From Gallionellales bacterium CG03_land_8_20_14_0_80_55_15 (GTDB lineage Bacteria; Pseudomonadota; Gammaproteobacteria; Burkholderiales; Gallionellaceae): a DNA stretch of 6,279 bases. Below the pieces are notes generated by a model. That model saw only the letters and a program-made list of their open reading frames with translations. It searched no databases and was not told the DNA's origin. The translations under genes and the position numbers were made by a program. Each line of letters starts with the position of its first letter. Position 1 is the first letter of the stretch. This document shows positions 1 through 6,257 of the stretch, one piece after another. The DNA lies in contig PEUR01000080.1 of the NCBI GenBank assembly GCA_002780675.1, positions 1-6,279 of the forward strand, given 5' to 3'.

Positions 1-1
1 G

Positions 2-889
2 GCGCAAGCGGCGGATGCGGTGTTGCTGGGTGCGGTGGGCGGTTATCAATACGATACGCTGCCGCGTCCGATGCGCCCCGAACAAGGTTTGTTGCGCATA
101 CGCAAGGGATTGAATTTATTCGCAAATTTGCGCCCGGCAACGGTTTATCCCGAACTAGTCAATTCTTCCAGCCTGAAGCCGGAACTGGTGTCGGGGCTGG
201 ACATCATGATTTTGCGCGAGCTCACGGGCGACGTGTATTTCGGTCAGCCGCGCGGCATTCGTACCCTGGACAACGGCGAACGCCAGGGTTTCGACACCAT
301 GCACTACAGCGAGTCGGAAGTCCGCCGCGTGGCGCATGTCGGTTTTCAGATCGCCATGAAGCGCGATAAGCGGCTGTGTTCGGTGGACAAGGCCAATGTG
401 CTGGATACCAGCATGTTCTGGCGCGAGATTGTCATGGAAGTGGCGAAGGAATACCCGGAAGTCGCGCTCTCGCACATGTATGTGGATAACGCCGCGATGC
501 AACTGGTGCGCGCGCCCAAACAGTTCGACGTGATTCTCACTGGCAATTTGTTCGGCGATATTCTGTCGGACGAGGCATCCATGCTGACGGGTTCGATCGG
601 CATGTTGCCGTCCGCTTCGCTGGATGCCCATAACAAGGGGCTGTACGAGCCGTGCCACGGTTCGGCACCGGACATCGCGGGCAAGGACATCGCCAATCCG
701 ATTGCGACCATTTTGTCGGTGGCGATGATGATGCGTTACACTTTTGCGCAGGATGAAATCGCGCAACGCATCGAAAATGCGGTGCATAAAGTGCTGCAAA
801 CAGGCTTGCGCACCGGCGATATTTTTGAGCCGGGTATGCAAAAAGTCGGCTGCACGGCGATGGGCAATGCGGTGGTGGCGGCTTTGTAA
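2..889 (+). CDS. leuB: 3-isopropylmalate dehydrogenase, 5'-truncated by the window edge
   Basis: LeuB carries out the NAD-dependent oxidation and decarboxylation of 3-isopropylmalate to 2-oxoisocaproate, the third step specific to leucine synthesis, in the cytoplasm as a dimer. The first complete codon is at position 2; 295 residues are visible, and about 60 N-terminal residues lie outside the window (family length about 345-363). Visible signatures are the substrate-binding arginines in [25 protein letters not shown] with its Arg and catalytic Tyr, the catalytic Lys in [12 protein letters not shown] (codon 389-391), and three metal-binding Asp codons at 485, 557 and 569. The spacing of these residues (Lys +32 Asp, +24 Asp, +4 Asp) equals that of Thermus LeuB (K185, D217, D241, D245). 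[12 protein letters not shown] and [10 protein letters not shown] form the family signature, and [19 protein letters not shown] is the cofactor region. The stop is TAA, with a second in-frame TGA two codons later (893-895). Tartrate or isocitrate dehydrogenase paralogues are unlikely given these motifs. Confidence 0.97.
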   Translation, partial: AQAADAVLLGAVGGYQYDTLPRPMRPEQGLLRIRKGLNLFANLRPATVYPELVNSSSLKPELVSGLDIMILRELTGDVYFGQPRGIRTLDNGERQGFDTMHYSESEVRRVAHVGFQIAMKRDKRLCSVDKANVLDTSMFWREIVMEVAKEYPEVALSHMYVDNAAMQLVRAPKQFDVILTGNLFGDILSDEASMLTGSIGMLPSASLDAHNKGLYEPCHGSAPDIAGKDIANPIATILSVAMMMRYTFAQDEIAQRIENAVHKVLQTGLRTGDIFEPGMQKVGCTAMGNAVVAAL

Positions 890-891
890 CA

Positions 892-961
892 GTGAAACGT
901 GAAAAAACACTGTACTCACATTTCACCTAACGGGCATAGCGGCGCGGCACATTTCACGTTT
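892..961. repeat. Degenerate heptamer units forming an inverted repeat in the leuB-asd gap
   Basis: The 103-bp gap contains GTGAAAC (892-898) followed directly by GTGAAAA (899-905). Their near reverse complement ATTTCAC occurs at 920-926 and 951-957. The outer arms AAACGTGAAA (895-904) and TTTCACGTTT (952-961) are a perfect 10-bp inverted repeat around a 47-base loop. CACATTTCAC is also a direct 10-bp repeat (917-926 and 948-957), so several alternative hairpins are possible. There is no T-tract after the outer arm, so it does not look like an intrinsic terminator. It may be a decayed tandem-repeat or small palindromic element, or a regulator site. The repeat geometry is seen directly; any function is unknown. 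Confidence 0.6.
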
Positions 962-980
962 AAATAGTAGTCAAAGTTTT

Positions 981-986
981 GGAGAG
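981..986 (+). promoter_or_regulatory. Ribosome binding site of asd
   Basis: GGAGAG lies six bases before the ATG at 993. It is the only strong purine-rich match close to an in-frame start and fixes the asd start. No convincing -35/-10 pair is visible in the gap, so asd may be read from the leuB transcript. Confidence 0.75.
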
Positions 987-992
987 TATTAA

Positions 993-2015
993 ATGAACAA
1001 GCAATACGATGTATGTATTTTGGGCGCAACCGGCGCGGTGGGCGAGGCGATGCTGTCTATTCTGGAAGAGCGCAATTTTCCGGTGCGCAACCTGTATCCC
1101 TTGGCTTCCAGCCGCTCGGCGGGCAGCAAGGTCACTTTCCACGGCAAGGAACTCACCGTGTTGAATGTGGATGATTTTGACTTTTCCCATGCGCAAATCG
1201 GGCTGTTCTCGGCGGGTGGCAGCGTGTCGGAAAAATATGCGCCTATCGCGGCGGCGGCGGGCTGCGTGGTGATTGATAACACCGCACATTTTCGCTATGA
1301 CCGCGACATCCCGCTGGTCGTGCCGGAAGTCAATCCGCATGCCATCGCGCAATACAGGAATCGTGGCATTATTGCCAACCCGAACTGTTCGACCATTCAG
1401 ATGCTGGTAGCGTTGAAGCCGATCAAGGATGCGGTGGGCATTGCGCGCATCAACGTGGCGACTTATCAGGCGGTGTCCGGTACAGGTAAAGAGGCGATAG
1501 ATGAAATGGCCGCGCAAACCCGCGCGCTGTTCAATTCTCAGGATACGGAAGCGGTGGTCTATCCGAAACGCATCGCCTTCAACGTGTTGCCGCAGATTGA
1601 TGTGTTCATGGAAAATGGCTACACCAAGGAAGAGATGAAGATGGTCTGGGAAACCCAGAAGATCATGGAGGATGACTCCATTCTGGTGAATGCGACGGCG
1701 GCGCGCGTGCCGGTGTTTTACGGTCACTCTGAAGCCGTGCATATCGAAACCAAGCAGAAAATTACCGCAGCCCAGGCGCGTGCCTTGCTGGAAAAGGCAC
1801 CCGGCGTGGTAGTGATGGATGAACGGGTGGCGGGCGGCTGGCCGACTGCGGTGGATGCGGCGGGGACCGATGCGACTTACGTCGGCAGGATACGCGAGGA
1901 TATTTCTCATCCACTGGGCTTGGATATGTGGGTGGTGAGTGATAACGTGCGCAAGGGCGCGGCGTTGAACAGTGTGCAAATCGCCGAGATTTTGATTACC
2001 GATTATCTGAAATAG
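993..2015 (+). CDS. asd: Aspartate-semialdehyde dehydrogenase, short (about 340-residue) form
   Basis: Asd reduces 4-aspartyl phosphate to aspartate 4-semialdehyde with NADPH, at the branch point to diaminopimelate/lysine, threonine and methionine, in the cytoplasm. The 340-residue protein starts at ATG 993 behind GGAGAG. The N-terminal NADP-binding fold has GATGAVGEA at residues 11-19. The active-site cysteine is Cys132 in NPNCSTIQM, TYQAVSGTGKEAIDE is at 158-171, and the catalytic-base histidine is His245 in GHSEAVH. The C-terminal SDNVRKGAALNSVQIAE (316-332) closes the cofactor site. All key residues are present, so it should be active. It resembles the short Asd class (Gram-positive-like, also the Pseudomonas Usg/Asd2 type) more than the 367-371-residue E. 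coli type; that class assignment is from memory of length and motifs. leuB precedes it by 103 bp and fimV follows, a neighbourhood also known in pseudomonads. Confidence 0.97.
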   Translation: MNKQYDVCILGATGAVGEAMLSILEERNFPVRNLYPLASSRSAGSKVTFHGKELTVLNVDDFDFSHAQIGLFSAGGSVSEKYAPIAAAAGCVVIDNTAHFRYDRDIPLVVPEVNPHAIAQYRNRGIIANPNCSTIQMLVALKPIKDAVGIARINVATYQAVSGTGKEAIDEMAAQTRALFNSQDTEAVVYPKRIAFNVLPQIDVFMENGYTKEEMKMVWETQKIMEDDSILVNATAARVPVFYGHSEAVHIETKQKITAAQARALLEKAPGVVVMDERVAGGWPTAVDAAGTDATYVGRIREDISHPLGLDMWVVSDNVRKGAALNSVQIAEILITDYLK

Positions 2016-2037
2016 TTTGCATTCGGGCATTTTCGGC

Positions 2038-2066
2038 TTGTTCGGATAGCCCGGTAATGATATTTT
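2038..2066 (+). promoter_or_regulatory. Possible sigma-70 promoter with extended -10 upstream of fimV
   Basis: TTGTTC (2038-2043) is separated by 17 bases from TATTTT (2061-2066), and the latter is preceded by TG plus one base (2058-2060), giving an extended -10 of the TGnTATNNT kind. The -35 match is poor (3 of 6) and the -10 match fair (4 of 6). Transcription would begin near 2073, just ahead of the fimV ribosome binding site at 2084-2089. This is a prediction by eye only. Confidence 0.35.
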
Positions 2067-2083
2067 TGTGGTTAATACATACA

Positions 2084-2089
2084 GCGAGG
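2084..2089 (+). promoter_or_regulatory. Ribosome binding site that decides the fimV start
   Basis: GCGAGG lies eight bases before GTG 2098. The alternative upstream GTG at 2068 has no good Shine-Dalgarno match and would sit at or before the transcription start of the promoter proposed at 2038-2066. The downstream ATG at 2170 begins a compact signal peptide but has no clear ribosome binding site either. GTG 2098 is therefore preferred. Confidence 0.55.
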
Positions 2090-2097
2090 CAACTAGC

Positions 2098-4782
2098 GTG
2101 CGAAAAACACTTATAAAACAACCGGCTAGTCTGGTGGGCGGACAAGCAAGATCAGCCAGCCCGAAGTTCATGCTGAAAATCCTGGGCGTAGCGGTTGGTT
2201 TGACGCTGGGTACTTTGGCTCACGCCGTGGGACTGGGCAGTATCAATGTGGTTTCGGCGCTGGGGCAACCGCTTAAGGCTGAAATCGAATTGGTGGCGGT
2301 CAGCAAAGCGGATAAATCCAGCCTGGTTGCACGTCTCGCGTCACCTGATGCTTACAAGGGGGCTGGTCTGGAATACCCCCAAGGCATCAAATACAGCTTT
2401 CTGGTCGAAAATCGTGCGAATGGCGATGCTTACCTCAAGTTAAGCAGCAATCAGGAAGTCAATGATCCGTTTGTCAGTTTGCTGGTTGAGCTGTCGTGGT
2501 CGTCTGGTAAGCTGTTGCGCGAATATACTTTTTTGCTTGATCCTCCCGGTTACGTCGCTGCGCGACCCAAAGCGGCAGAAGTGCGGGTTGTTGCGCCCGC
2601 TGCATTGCAATCTGCTCCGCTGACCGCCGTTCCGGTGTCTCAGTATGAGGCAGCGGCACCCGTGCTCAAGCCTGTTAAAAAAGCCGTCGAGAAACAGCTT
2701 GCTGCCGCACCGCAACAAAATATAGTGACGGGTTCTACCTATGTCGCAACCGGTAGTATTAACGTCAAACGCGGCGATACCCTGAACAAAATCGCGGCGG
2801 GTATCAAGCCGGAGGGTGTCAGCCTGGAACGTATGTTGGTCGCCTTGTATCGCACCAATGTTAATCAGTTCGACGGCGAAAATATGAATCGTATCCGTGT
2901 CGGTAAAATCCTGCGTCAGCCGGATCAGGATGCGTTGATGAACGTGACCCAATCGGAAGCGATTCAGGAGATTCATGCTCAGGCTTCCGACTGGAATGCG
3001 TACCGTCAAAAATTGGCTGGCGCGGCTACCAACAGAGCCGAGTCTGCGACTCCCCGTCAGGCAGTTAGCGGCAAAATTACCGCTGCGGCGGCCGATAAAA
3101 CACCCGTAGCCAGTGAGTCCGCCAAGGAGGTGCTGCGTCTTTCCAAGGGTGAAACACCCAGTGACAAAATTGCCTCGGGTGCGGCCGGACGAGCCGCCAA
3201 GGCTCAGGATCATCATGATGCAGCCGCAGAGGAAGCGATTGCGGCGAGTAAGGCGTTAGGCGAAGCAAAGACTCGTACCGCGTTGCTGGAAAGAAATCTT
3301 AAAGACATGCAGCGCCTGGCTGAACTCAAGTCTGAAGCGGGGGCATTGGCAGTTGCATCCGTAGCGGGGGTTGAGGCTGCCAGTGCGGTCGCAGCAACCA
3401 GTGCGGTCGCAGCAACCAGTGCGGTGGCAGCCGCTAGTGCGGTGAAACCCGCGCCCGTTGTTGAAGAACCTTCATTGCTGGATATGCTGATGGCTTCGCC
3501 GCTCGCATTGGGCATCGGCGCGGCTGTGTTGCTTGCCTTGGGCGGTTTGGGGGTGATGCTAGGTCGTCGCAAAGGCGCGGTTAAAGATTCAGAACAACCC
3601 GGCATCGAGATGGGTGCCGATACTATCGGTGCCTCAACCGGTCATCTGACCGAGCCCGTTGTGCCGTCTCCCGATACCGGCGATTTTACGGTGGGAGAGG
3701 CGGGTGCCGAAATCAAGCCTGCTGAACAGGAGGAAATTGACCCGATCGGTGAGGCAGATTTGTTCTTGAATTTTGGTCGGGACGAGCAGGCAGAGCGGGT
3801 GCTTAAAGACGCTTTGTCGCACACGCCTGACAATCACCAGATCCATTTGAAGCTGCTGGGTATCTACGCGGATCGCAAGGATATTGAGGCATTTTTGGCG
3901 ACAGAAGACCTGTTGCAGCGGTCAGGTGATGAAGAGGCGATTCGCCAGGCTGGCGTGTTGGCCAGAAAGTTGGGATTGGGCGATGCATCCGGCATCGAAG
4001 ATGCGGATAGTGCGACAGCCATTCATTCTCAGCCGCATTTTACAGCGGATGAATTGTCGGCCAACGCCGCAGCAATGCCGCTGGATAGCGCGGTATTTGA
4101 CGTGGCTGGCGAATCTGAAGCGGCGGATTCAAAAGCGATTCAGGAAGAAGGATTGGATTTTGACTTGACGGAAAATCAGCCTGTTATCAGTCAGGTGGAC
4201 GAGGTGGATTTTGACGTAACGGCGACCATTCCTTCACTGCCTGTACCGGATATGCTGGATTTTGATATTTCTTCATATGAGCCGGAATCTGCTGTGGCGA
4301 AAAAACCGGAAGAGGGGGAAGTGCCGGATCTCGATGACCTGATTTTCGATGTAACTGCGGCTCCTGAAGTTCAGCCCGAAGCGCAAGCTACGGCAACGGA
4401 AGCCGAAACCGGGGCGGACAAAACGGTTGCACAAGAAGATAACGGTATGGAATTTATGCTGGACTTCCCCTTGGATGAGGGGAAGGAACAGACTGCCGCA
4501 CATGTCCCGGAAATCAACCTTGCCGATATAAGTCTCGATATGGATGACATCGTGCAACCTGTCGCCGCCGCATCCGTTGATGACAAGCTAGCCGTGGCGG
4601 ATGCTGCACCGGTTGATGCGGTCGAGTTATATCAGGAAGTGGCGACCAAGATTGATCTGGCTCGCGCTTATCAGGAGATGGGGGATGAAATCGGCGCACG
4701 CGAAATTCTCGATGAAATCATGCTGGACGGAGATGATGAGCAAAAGCAGCAGGCGCAACTGATCCTGAAGCAACTGGCTTAA
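2098..4782 (+). CDS. fimV: FimV/HubP-type polar hub protein (LysM, one membrane span, TPR-like cytoplasmic tail)
   Basis: FimV proteins bind peptidoglycan in the periplasm and, through a cytoplasmic tail, organise the cell pole, type IV pilus secretin assembly and twitching; in pseudomonads they raise cAMP signalling. From GTG 2098 the product has 894 residues. A long n-region and hydrophobic stretch (25-41) end in AHA, a likely signal peptidase I site after residue 43. Residues 45-153 are the conserved FimV N-terminal domain (GLGSINVVSALGQPLKAEIEL to LDPPGYV). A LysM-type segment spans about 220-275 (INVKRGDTLNKIA). A helical, probably coiled-coil stretch is at 375-412, an Ala-rich repeat at 427-449, and a single membrane helix at about 469-488 followed by GRRK. 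The tail is strongly acidic, with TPR-like helices at about 548-625, an acidic repeat region at 665-790 and the family C-terminal motif at about 843-894 (IDLARAYQEMGDEIGAREIL). GTG 2068 would add ten residues. Start choice is the main uncertainty. Confidence 0.93.
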   Translation: MRKTLIKQPASLVGGQARSASPKFMLKILGVAVGLTLGTLAHAVGLGSINVVSALGQPLKAEIELVAVSKADKSSLVARLASPDAYKGAGLEYPQGIKYSFLVENRANGDAYLKLSSNQEVNDPFVSLLVELSWSSGKLLREYTFLLDPPGYVAARPKAAEVRVVAPAALQSAPLTAVPVSQYEAAAPVLKPVKKAVEKQLAAAPQQNIVTGSTYVATGSINVKRGDTLNKIAAGIKPEGVSLERMLVALYRTNVNQFDGENMNRIRVGKILRQPDQDALMNVTQSEAIQEIHAQASDWNAYRQKLAGAATNRAESATPRQAVSGKITAAAADKTPVASESAKEVLRLSKGETPSDKIASGAAGRAAKAQDHHDAAAEEAIAASKALGEAKTRTALLERNLKDMQRLAELKSEAGALAVASVAGVEAASAVAATSAVAATSAVAAASAVKPAPVVEEPSLLDMLMASPLALGIGAAVLLALGGLGVMLGRRKGAVKDSEQPGIEMGADTIGASTGHLTEPVVPSPDTGDFTVGEAGAEIKPAEQEEIDPIGEADLFLNFGRDEQAERVLKDALSHTPDNHQIHLKLLGIYADRKDIEAFLATEDLLQRSGDEEAIRQAGVLARKLGLGDASGIEDADSATAIHSQPHFTADELSANAAAMPLDSAVFDVAGESEAADSKAIQEEGLDFDLTENQPVISQVDEVDFDVTATIPSLPVPDMLDFDISSYEPESAVAKKPEEGEVPDLDDLIFDVTAAPEVQPEAQATATEAETGADKTVAQEDNGMEFMLDFPLDEGKEQTAAHVPEINLADISLDMDDIVQPVAAASVDDKLAVADAAPVDAVELYQEVATKIDLARAYQEMGDEIGAREILDEIMLDGDDEQKQQAQLILKQLA
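3381..3444 (+). repeat. In-frame 18-bp tandem repeat inside fimV
   Basis: The unit AGTGCGGTCGCAGCAACC starts at 3382 and recurs at 3400, then as a diverged copy at 3418 and a half copy at 3436. The 18-base periodicity is perfect from 3381 to 3425. It encodes SAVAAT repeats in the Ala-rich linker just before the membrane helix. Because the unit is a multiple of three, gain or loss of copies would change linker length without breaking the gene. Confidence 0.9.
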
Positions 4783-4800
4783 TTGACTATTGGTGCGTTT

Positions 4801-4832
4801 CGGCAGCTCTTCGTGAGCTGCCGTTTTTTTTT
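4801..4832 (+). terminator. Intrinsic terminator after fimV
   Basis: CGGCAGCTC (4801-4809) and GAGCTGCCG (4815-4823) form a perfect nine-base-pair stem around the five-base loop TTCGT, followed at once by nine T residues (4824-4832). It begins 18 bases after the fimV TAA. No matching A-tract lies on the other side, so it acts on the + strand only. The T-tract ends 13 bases before the ATG of the next gene. Confidence 0.92.
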
Positions 4833-4837
4833 GGGAG
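4833..4837 (+). promoter_or_regulatory. Ribosome binding site of the EcfT-like gene
   Basis: GGGAG lies eight bases before ATG 4846 and directly abuts the terminator T-tract. It favours ATG 4846 over the in-frame TTG at 4783, which would place the terminator hairpin inside the coding region. Confidence 0.7.
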
Positions 4838-4845
4838 TCAGGCGT

Positions 4846-5475
4846 ATGGGGCAACACCTTGGGAAATTACATCCTGCCACGCAGATTCTTGTCTGGTGTC
4901 TGCTGGTTGCCGCGATGCAATTTTTGGCCCCGGCGCGCTTGATGATAGCGGGCGCGGTAGTCCTAGCGTTTGCCTGCGCATTATCCCGCCACAAATTTGT
5001 TCAGTTGCTGCGCCGCACCCGCTGGATCATGCTTTCCTTGTGGGTGATTTATGCCTTTAGCACACCGGGGCAGGCATTGTTGGAGGAGTTGGGGGTATTC
5101 AGTCCCAGCCGCGAAGGGCTGCTCGATGGCGGTTTGCAGTTAATGCGGCTGCTGGTCGCGCTGGCTGCTTTGGCTATTCTGTTGGACAGACTGCATCGGC
5201 AGCAATTGATGGCGGGGCTTTACGCGCTGTTCGTGCCTTTGCAATGGTTGGGTTTGTCGCGGGAACGGCTGGCGGTACGTCTGGCGCTGACGCTGCATTA
5301 TGCCGAGGTGGCGATGCTGCGCGAAACCCGTACCTGGCAGGCGGTGCTGCAAAGTCTGTTTGAGCCGCAAGTTGCAGCGAATCAAACCCTGGAATTGCCA
5401 GTTTGTCGTTTTACTCTTCTCGATGGCTTGATGCTGGCAGGCTTGGTGCTGTTGTTGGGGGTGGCGGTGCGATGA
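4846..5475 (+). CDS. EcfT/CbiQ-like integral membrane protein
   Basis: The 209-residue protein resembles the transmembrane (T) component of energy-coupling factor and cobalt-type transporters, which links a substrate-binding S subunit to ATPases. Hydrophobic segments lie at about 11-28, 31-46, 59-72, 94-113 and 190-207, with a further amphipathic one near 123-137. Family-like features are HPATQ near the N-terminus (residues 9-13), LLRRTRW before the third span, SPSREGL (86-92) followed by a helix with Arg101, LMAGLYALFVPLQWLGL (121-137) and LALTLHYAEVAMLRE (146-160). The usual Ala-Arg-Gly coupling motifs are not recognisable, and the protein is shorter than typical T subunits of about 250 residues. 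No S or ATPase gene is in the window, so substrate and transport activity are unknown. It starts 13 bases after a terminator and overlaps truA by four bases. Family assignment is by eye; a generic membrane protein is the alternative. Confidence 0.72.
   Translation: MGQHLGKLHPATQILVWCLLVAAMQFLAPARLMIAGAVVLAFACALSRHKFVQLLRRTRWIMLSLWVIYAFSTPGQALLEELGVFSPSREGLLDGGLQLMRLLVALAALAILLDRLHRQQLMAGLYALFVPLQWLGLSRERLAVRLALTLHYAEVAMLRETRTWQAVLQSLFEPQVAANQTLELPVCRFTLLDGLMLAGLVLLLGVAVR
5457..5475 (+). promoter_or_regulatory. Translational coupling site: ATGA overlap and ribosome binding site of truA
   Basis: The truA ATG (5472-5474) overlaps the TGA stop (5473-5475) of the preceding gene as ATGA. A G-rich stretch starting with GGGGG (5457-5461) lies about ten bases upstream within the preceding coding sequence. 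Such overlaps usually mean that ribosomes finishing the first gene restart on the second. Confidence 0.7.
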
Positions 5476-6257
5476 GAATAGCGTTAGGCATCGAATATGA
5501 TGGTCGCCCTTATTCTGGTTGGCAAAGCCAGCCGGACCAACCCACCGTGCAGGATGCCCTGCAAGCGGCGTTGAGCCAAATTGCCGATGCGCCGATTTCA
5601 GTTATTGCCGCAGGGCGTACCGATACTGGCGTACATGCCCTGGAGCAAGTGGTGCATTTCGATGCGCCGCACGCACGGCCCTTGACCGCCTGGGTGCGTG
5701 GCGTAAACGCGCTGCTGCCTGACAGTATCTCGGTACGCTGGGCGCATCCGGTGTCCGATGAGTTTCATGCGCGCTTTTCGGCGCAGGGGCGCAGTTATCG
5801 CTATTTGCTGCTGAATCGTCCGGTGCGTTCCGCCATTCAGGCGGGCAAGGTCGGCTGGTTTCATTTGCCGCTGGATTTGGCGGCCATGCAGCAAGCGACC
5901 CAGTATTTGTTGGGCGAACATGATTTCAGCGCCTTCAGGGCGGCGGAATGCCAGGCAAAGTCACCCATTAAGTGTATGAATAATATAGATATTTATCGTG
6001 AAGGAGAGAGGCTGGTGTTCGACTTGCAGGCGAACGCATTTTTGCATCATATGGTGCGCAACATCGTGGGTTGTCTGGTGTATGTCGGCAAGGGCAAGTA
6101 TCCGCCGACGTGGCTGGCCGAGGTGCTGGCAAGCCGCGAGCGCCGCCTTGCCGCGCCGACTTTCGCACCCGATGGTTTATACTTGCGGCGGATTTCTTAC
6201 GATGCAAAATGGGGATTACCTCAAATACAGGATGCGGGATTGAGGATTGAGGATTGA
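5472..6257 (+). CDS. truA: tRNA pseudouridine synthase A (positions 38-40)
   Basis: TruA converts uridines 38, 39 and 40 of the tRNA anticodon stem-loop to pseudouridine, in the cytoplasm as a dimer. The protein has 261 residues, close to the family norm of about 250-270. The start MRIALGIEYDGRPYSGWQ is typical of the family. The catalytic aspartate is Asp51 in AAGRTDTGVHALEQ. SYRYLLLNRP (108-117) carries the conserved Tyr109, DFSAFRAAECQAKSP is at 151-165, FLHHMVRNIVG is at 190-200, and FAPDGLYL near 231-238 is the C-terminal motif. A longer upstream in-frame start at 5403 lies inside the previous gene and is rejected because the family N-terminus begins at 5472. The last six residues (GLRIED) and the TGA stop are encoded by the 7-bp tandem repeat that ends the window, so the natural C-terminus has been altered or capped by repeat DNA. 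All catalytic regions lie upstream and are intact. Confidence 0.97.
   Translation: MRIALGIEYDGRPYSGWQSQPDQPTVQDALQAALSQIADAPISVIAAGRTDTGVHALEQVVHFDAPHARPLTAWVRGVNALLPDSISVRWAHPVSDEFHARFSAQGRSYRYLLLNRPVRSAIQAGKVGWFHLPLDLAAMQQATQYLLGEHDFSAFRAAECQAKSPIKCMNNIDIYREGERLVFDLQANAFLHHMVRNIVGCLVYVGKGKYPPTWLAEVLASRERRLAAPTFAPDGLYLRRISYDAKWGLPQIQDAGLRIED

Noticed and set aside
155..919. 254-codon open frame on the - strand opposite leuB
   Set aside because: Fully antisense to an unmistakable leuB; its His/Arg-rich composition and lack of motifs mark it as a shadow.
938..966. TTAAAT/TAAATA near 960-966 as an asd promoter -10
   Set aside because: No acceptable -35 sequence lies 16-18 bases upstream; AT-rich by chance at the end of the repeat arm.
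2024..2067. CGGGC (2024-2028) / GCCCG (2049-2053) as an asd terminator
   Set aside because: Only five base pairs with a 20-base loop, and the short T-run starts ten bases after the stem; too weak to call.
960..2171. Long open frame of 403 codons on the - strand opposite asd
   Set aside because: It mirrors a high-GC real gene, has no recognisable domain or ribosome binding site, and is rich in His/Arg as expected for an antisense shadow.
2440..3216. 258-codon open frame on the - strand opposite fimV
   Set aside because: It lies inside the FimV N-terminal and LysM regions, which have clear family character; no independent coding signal is visible.
4783..4811. TTGACT (4783-4788) as a -35 box for the EcfT-like gene
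   Set aside because: It matches the -35 consensus well, but no -10 lies 16-18 bases downstream (that region is the hairpin stem), and a transcript from there would meet the terminator at once.
5403..5471. Upstream in-frame extension of truA
   Set aside because: The TruA family N-terminus begins at the ATG at 5472, and the extension lies inside the preceding membrane-protein gene.
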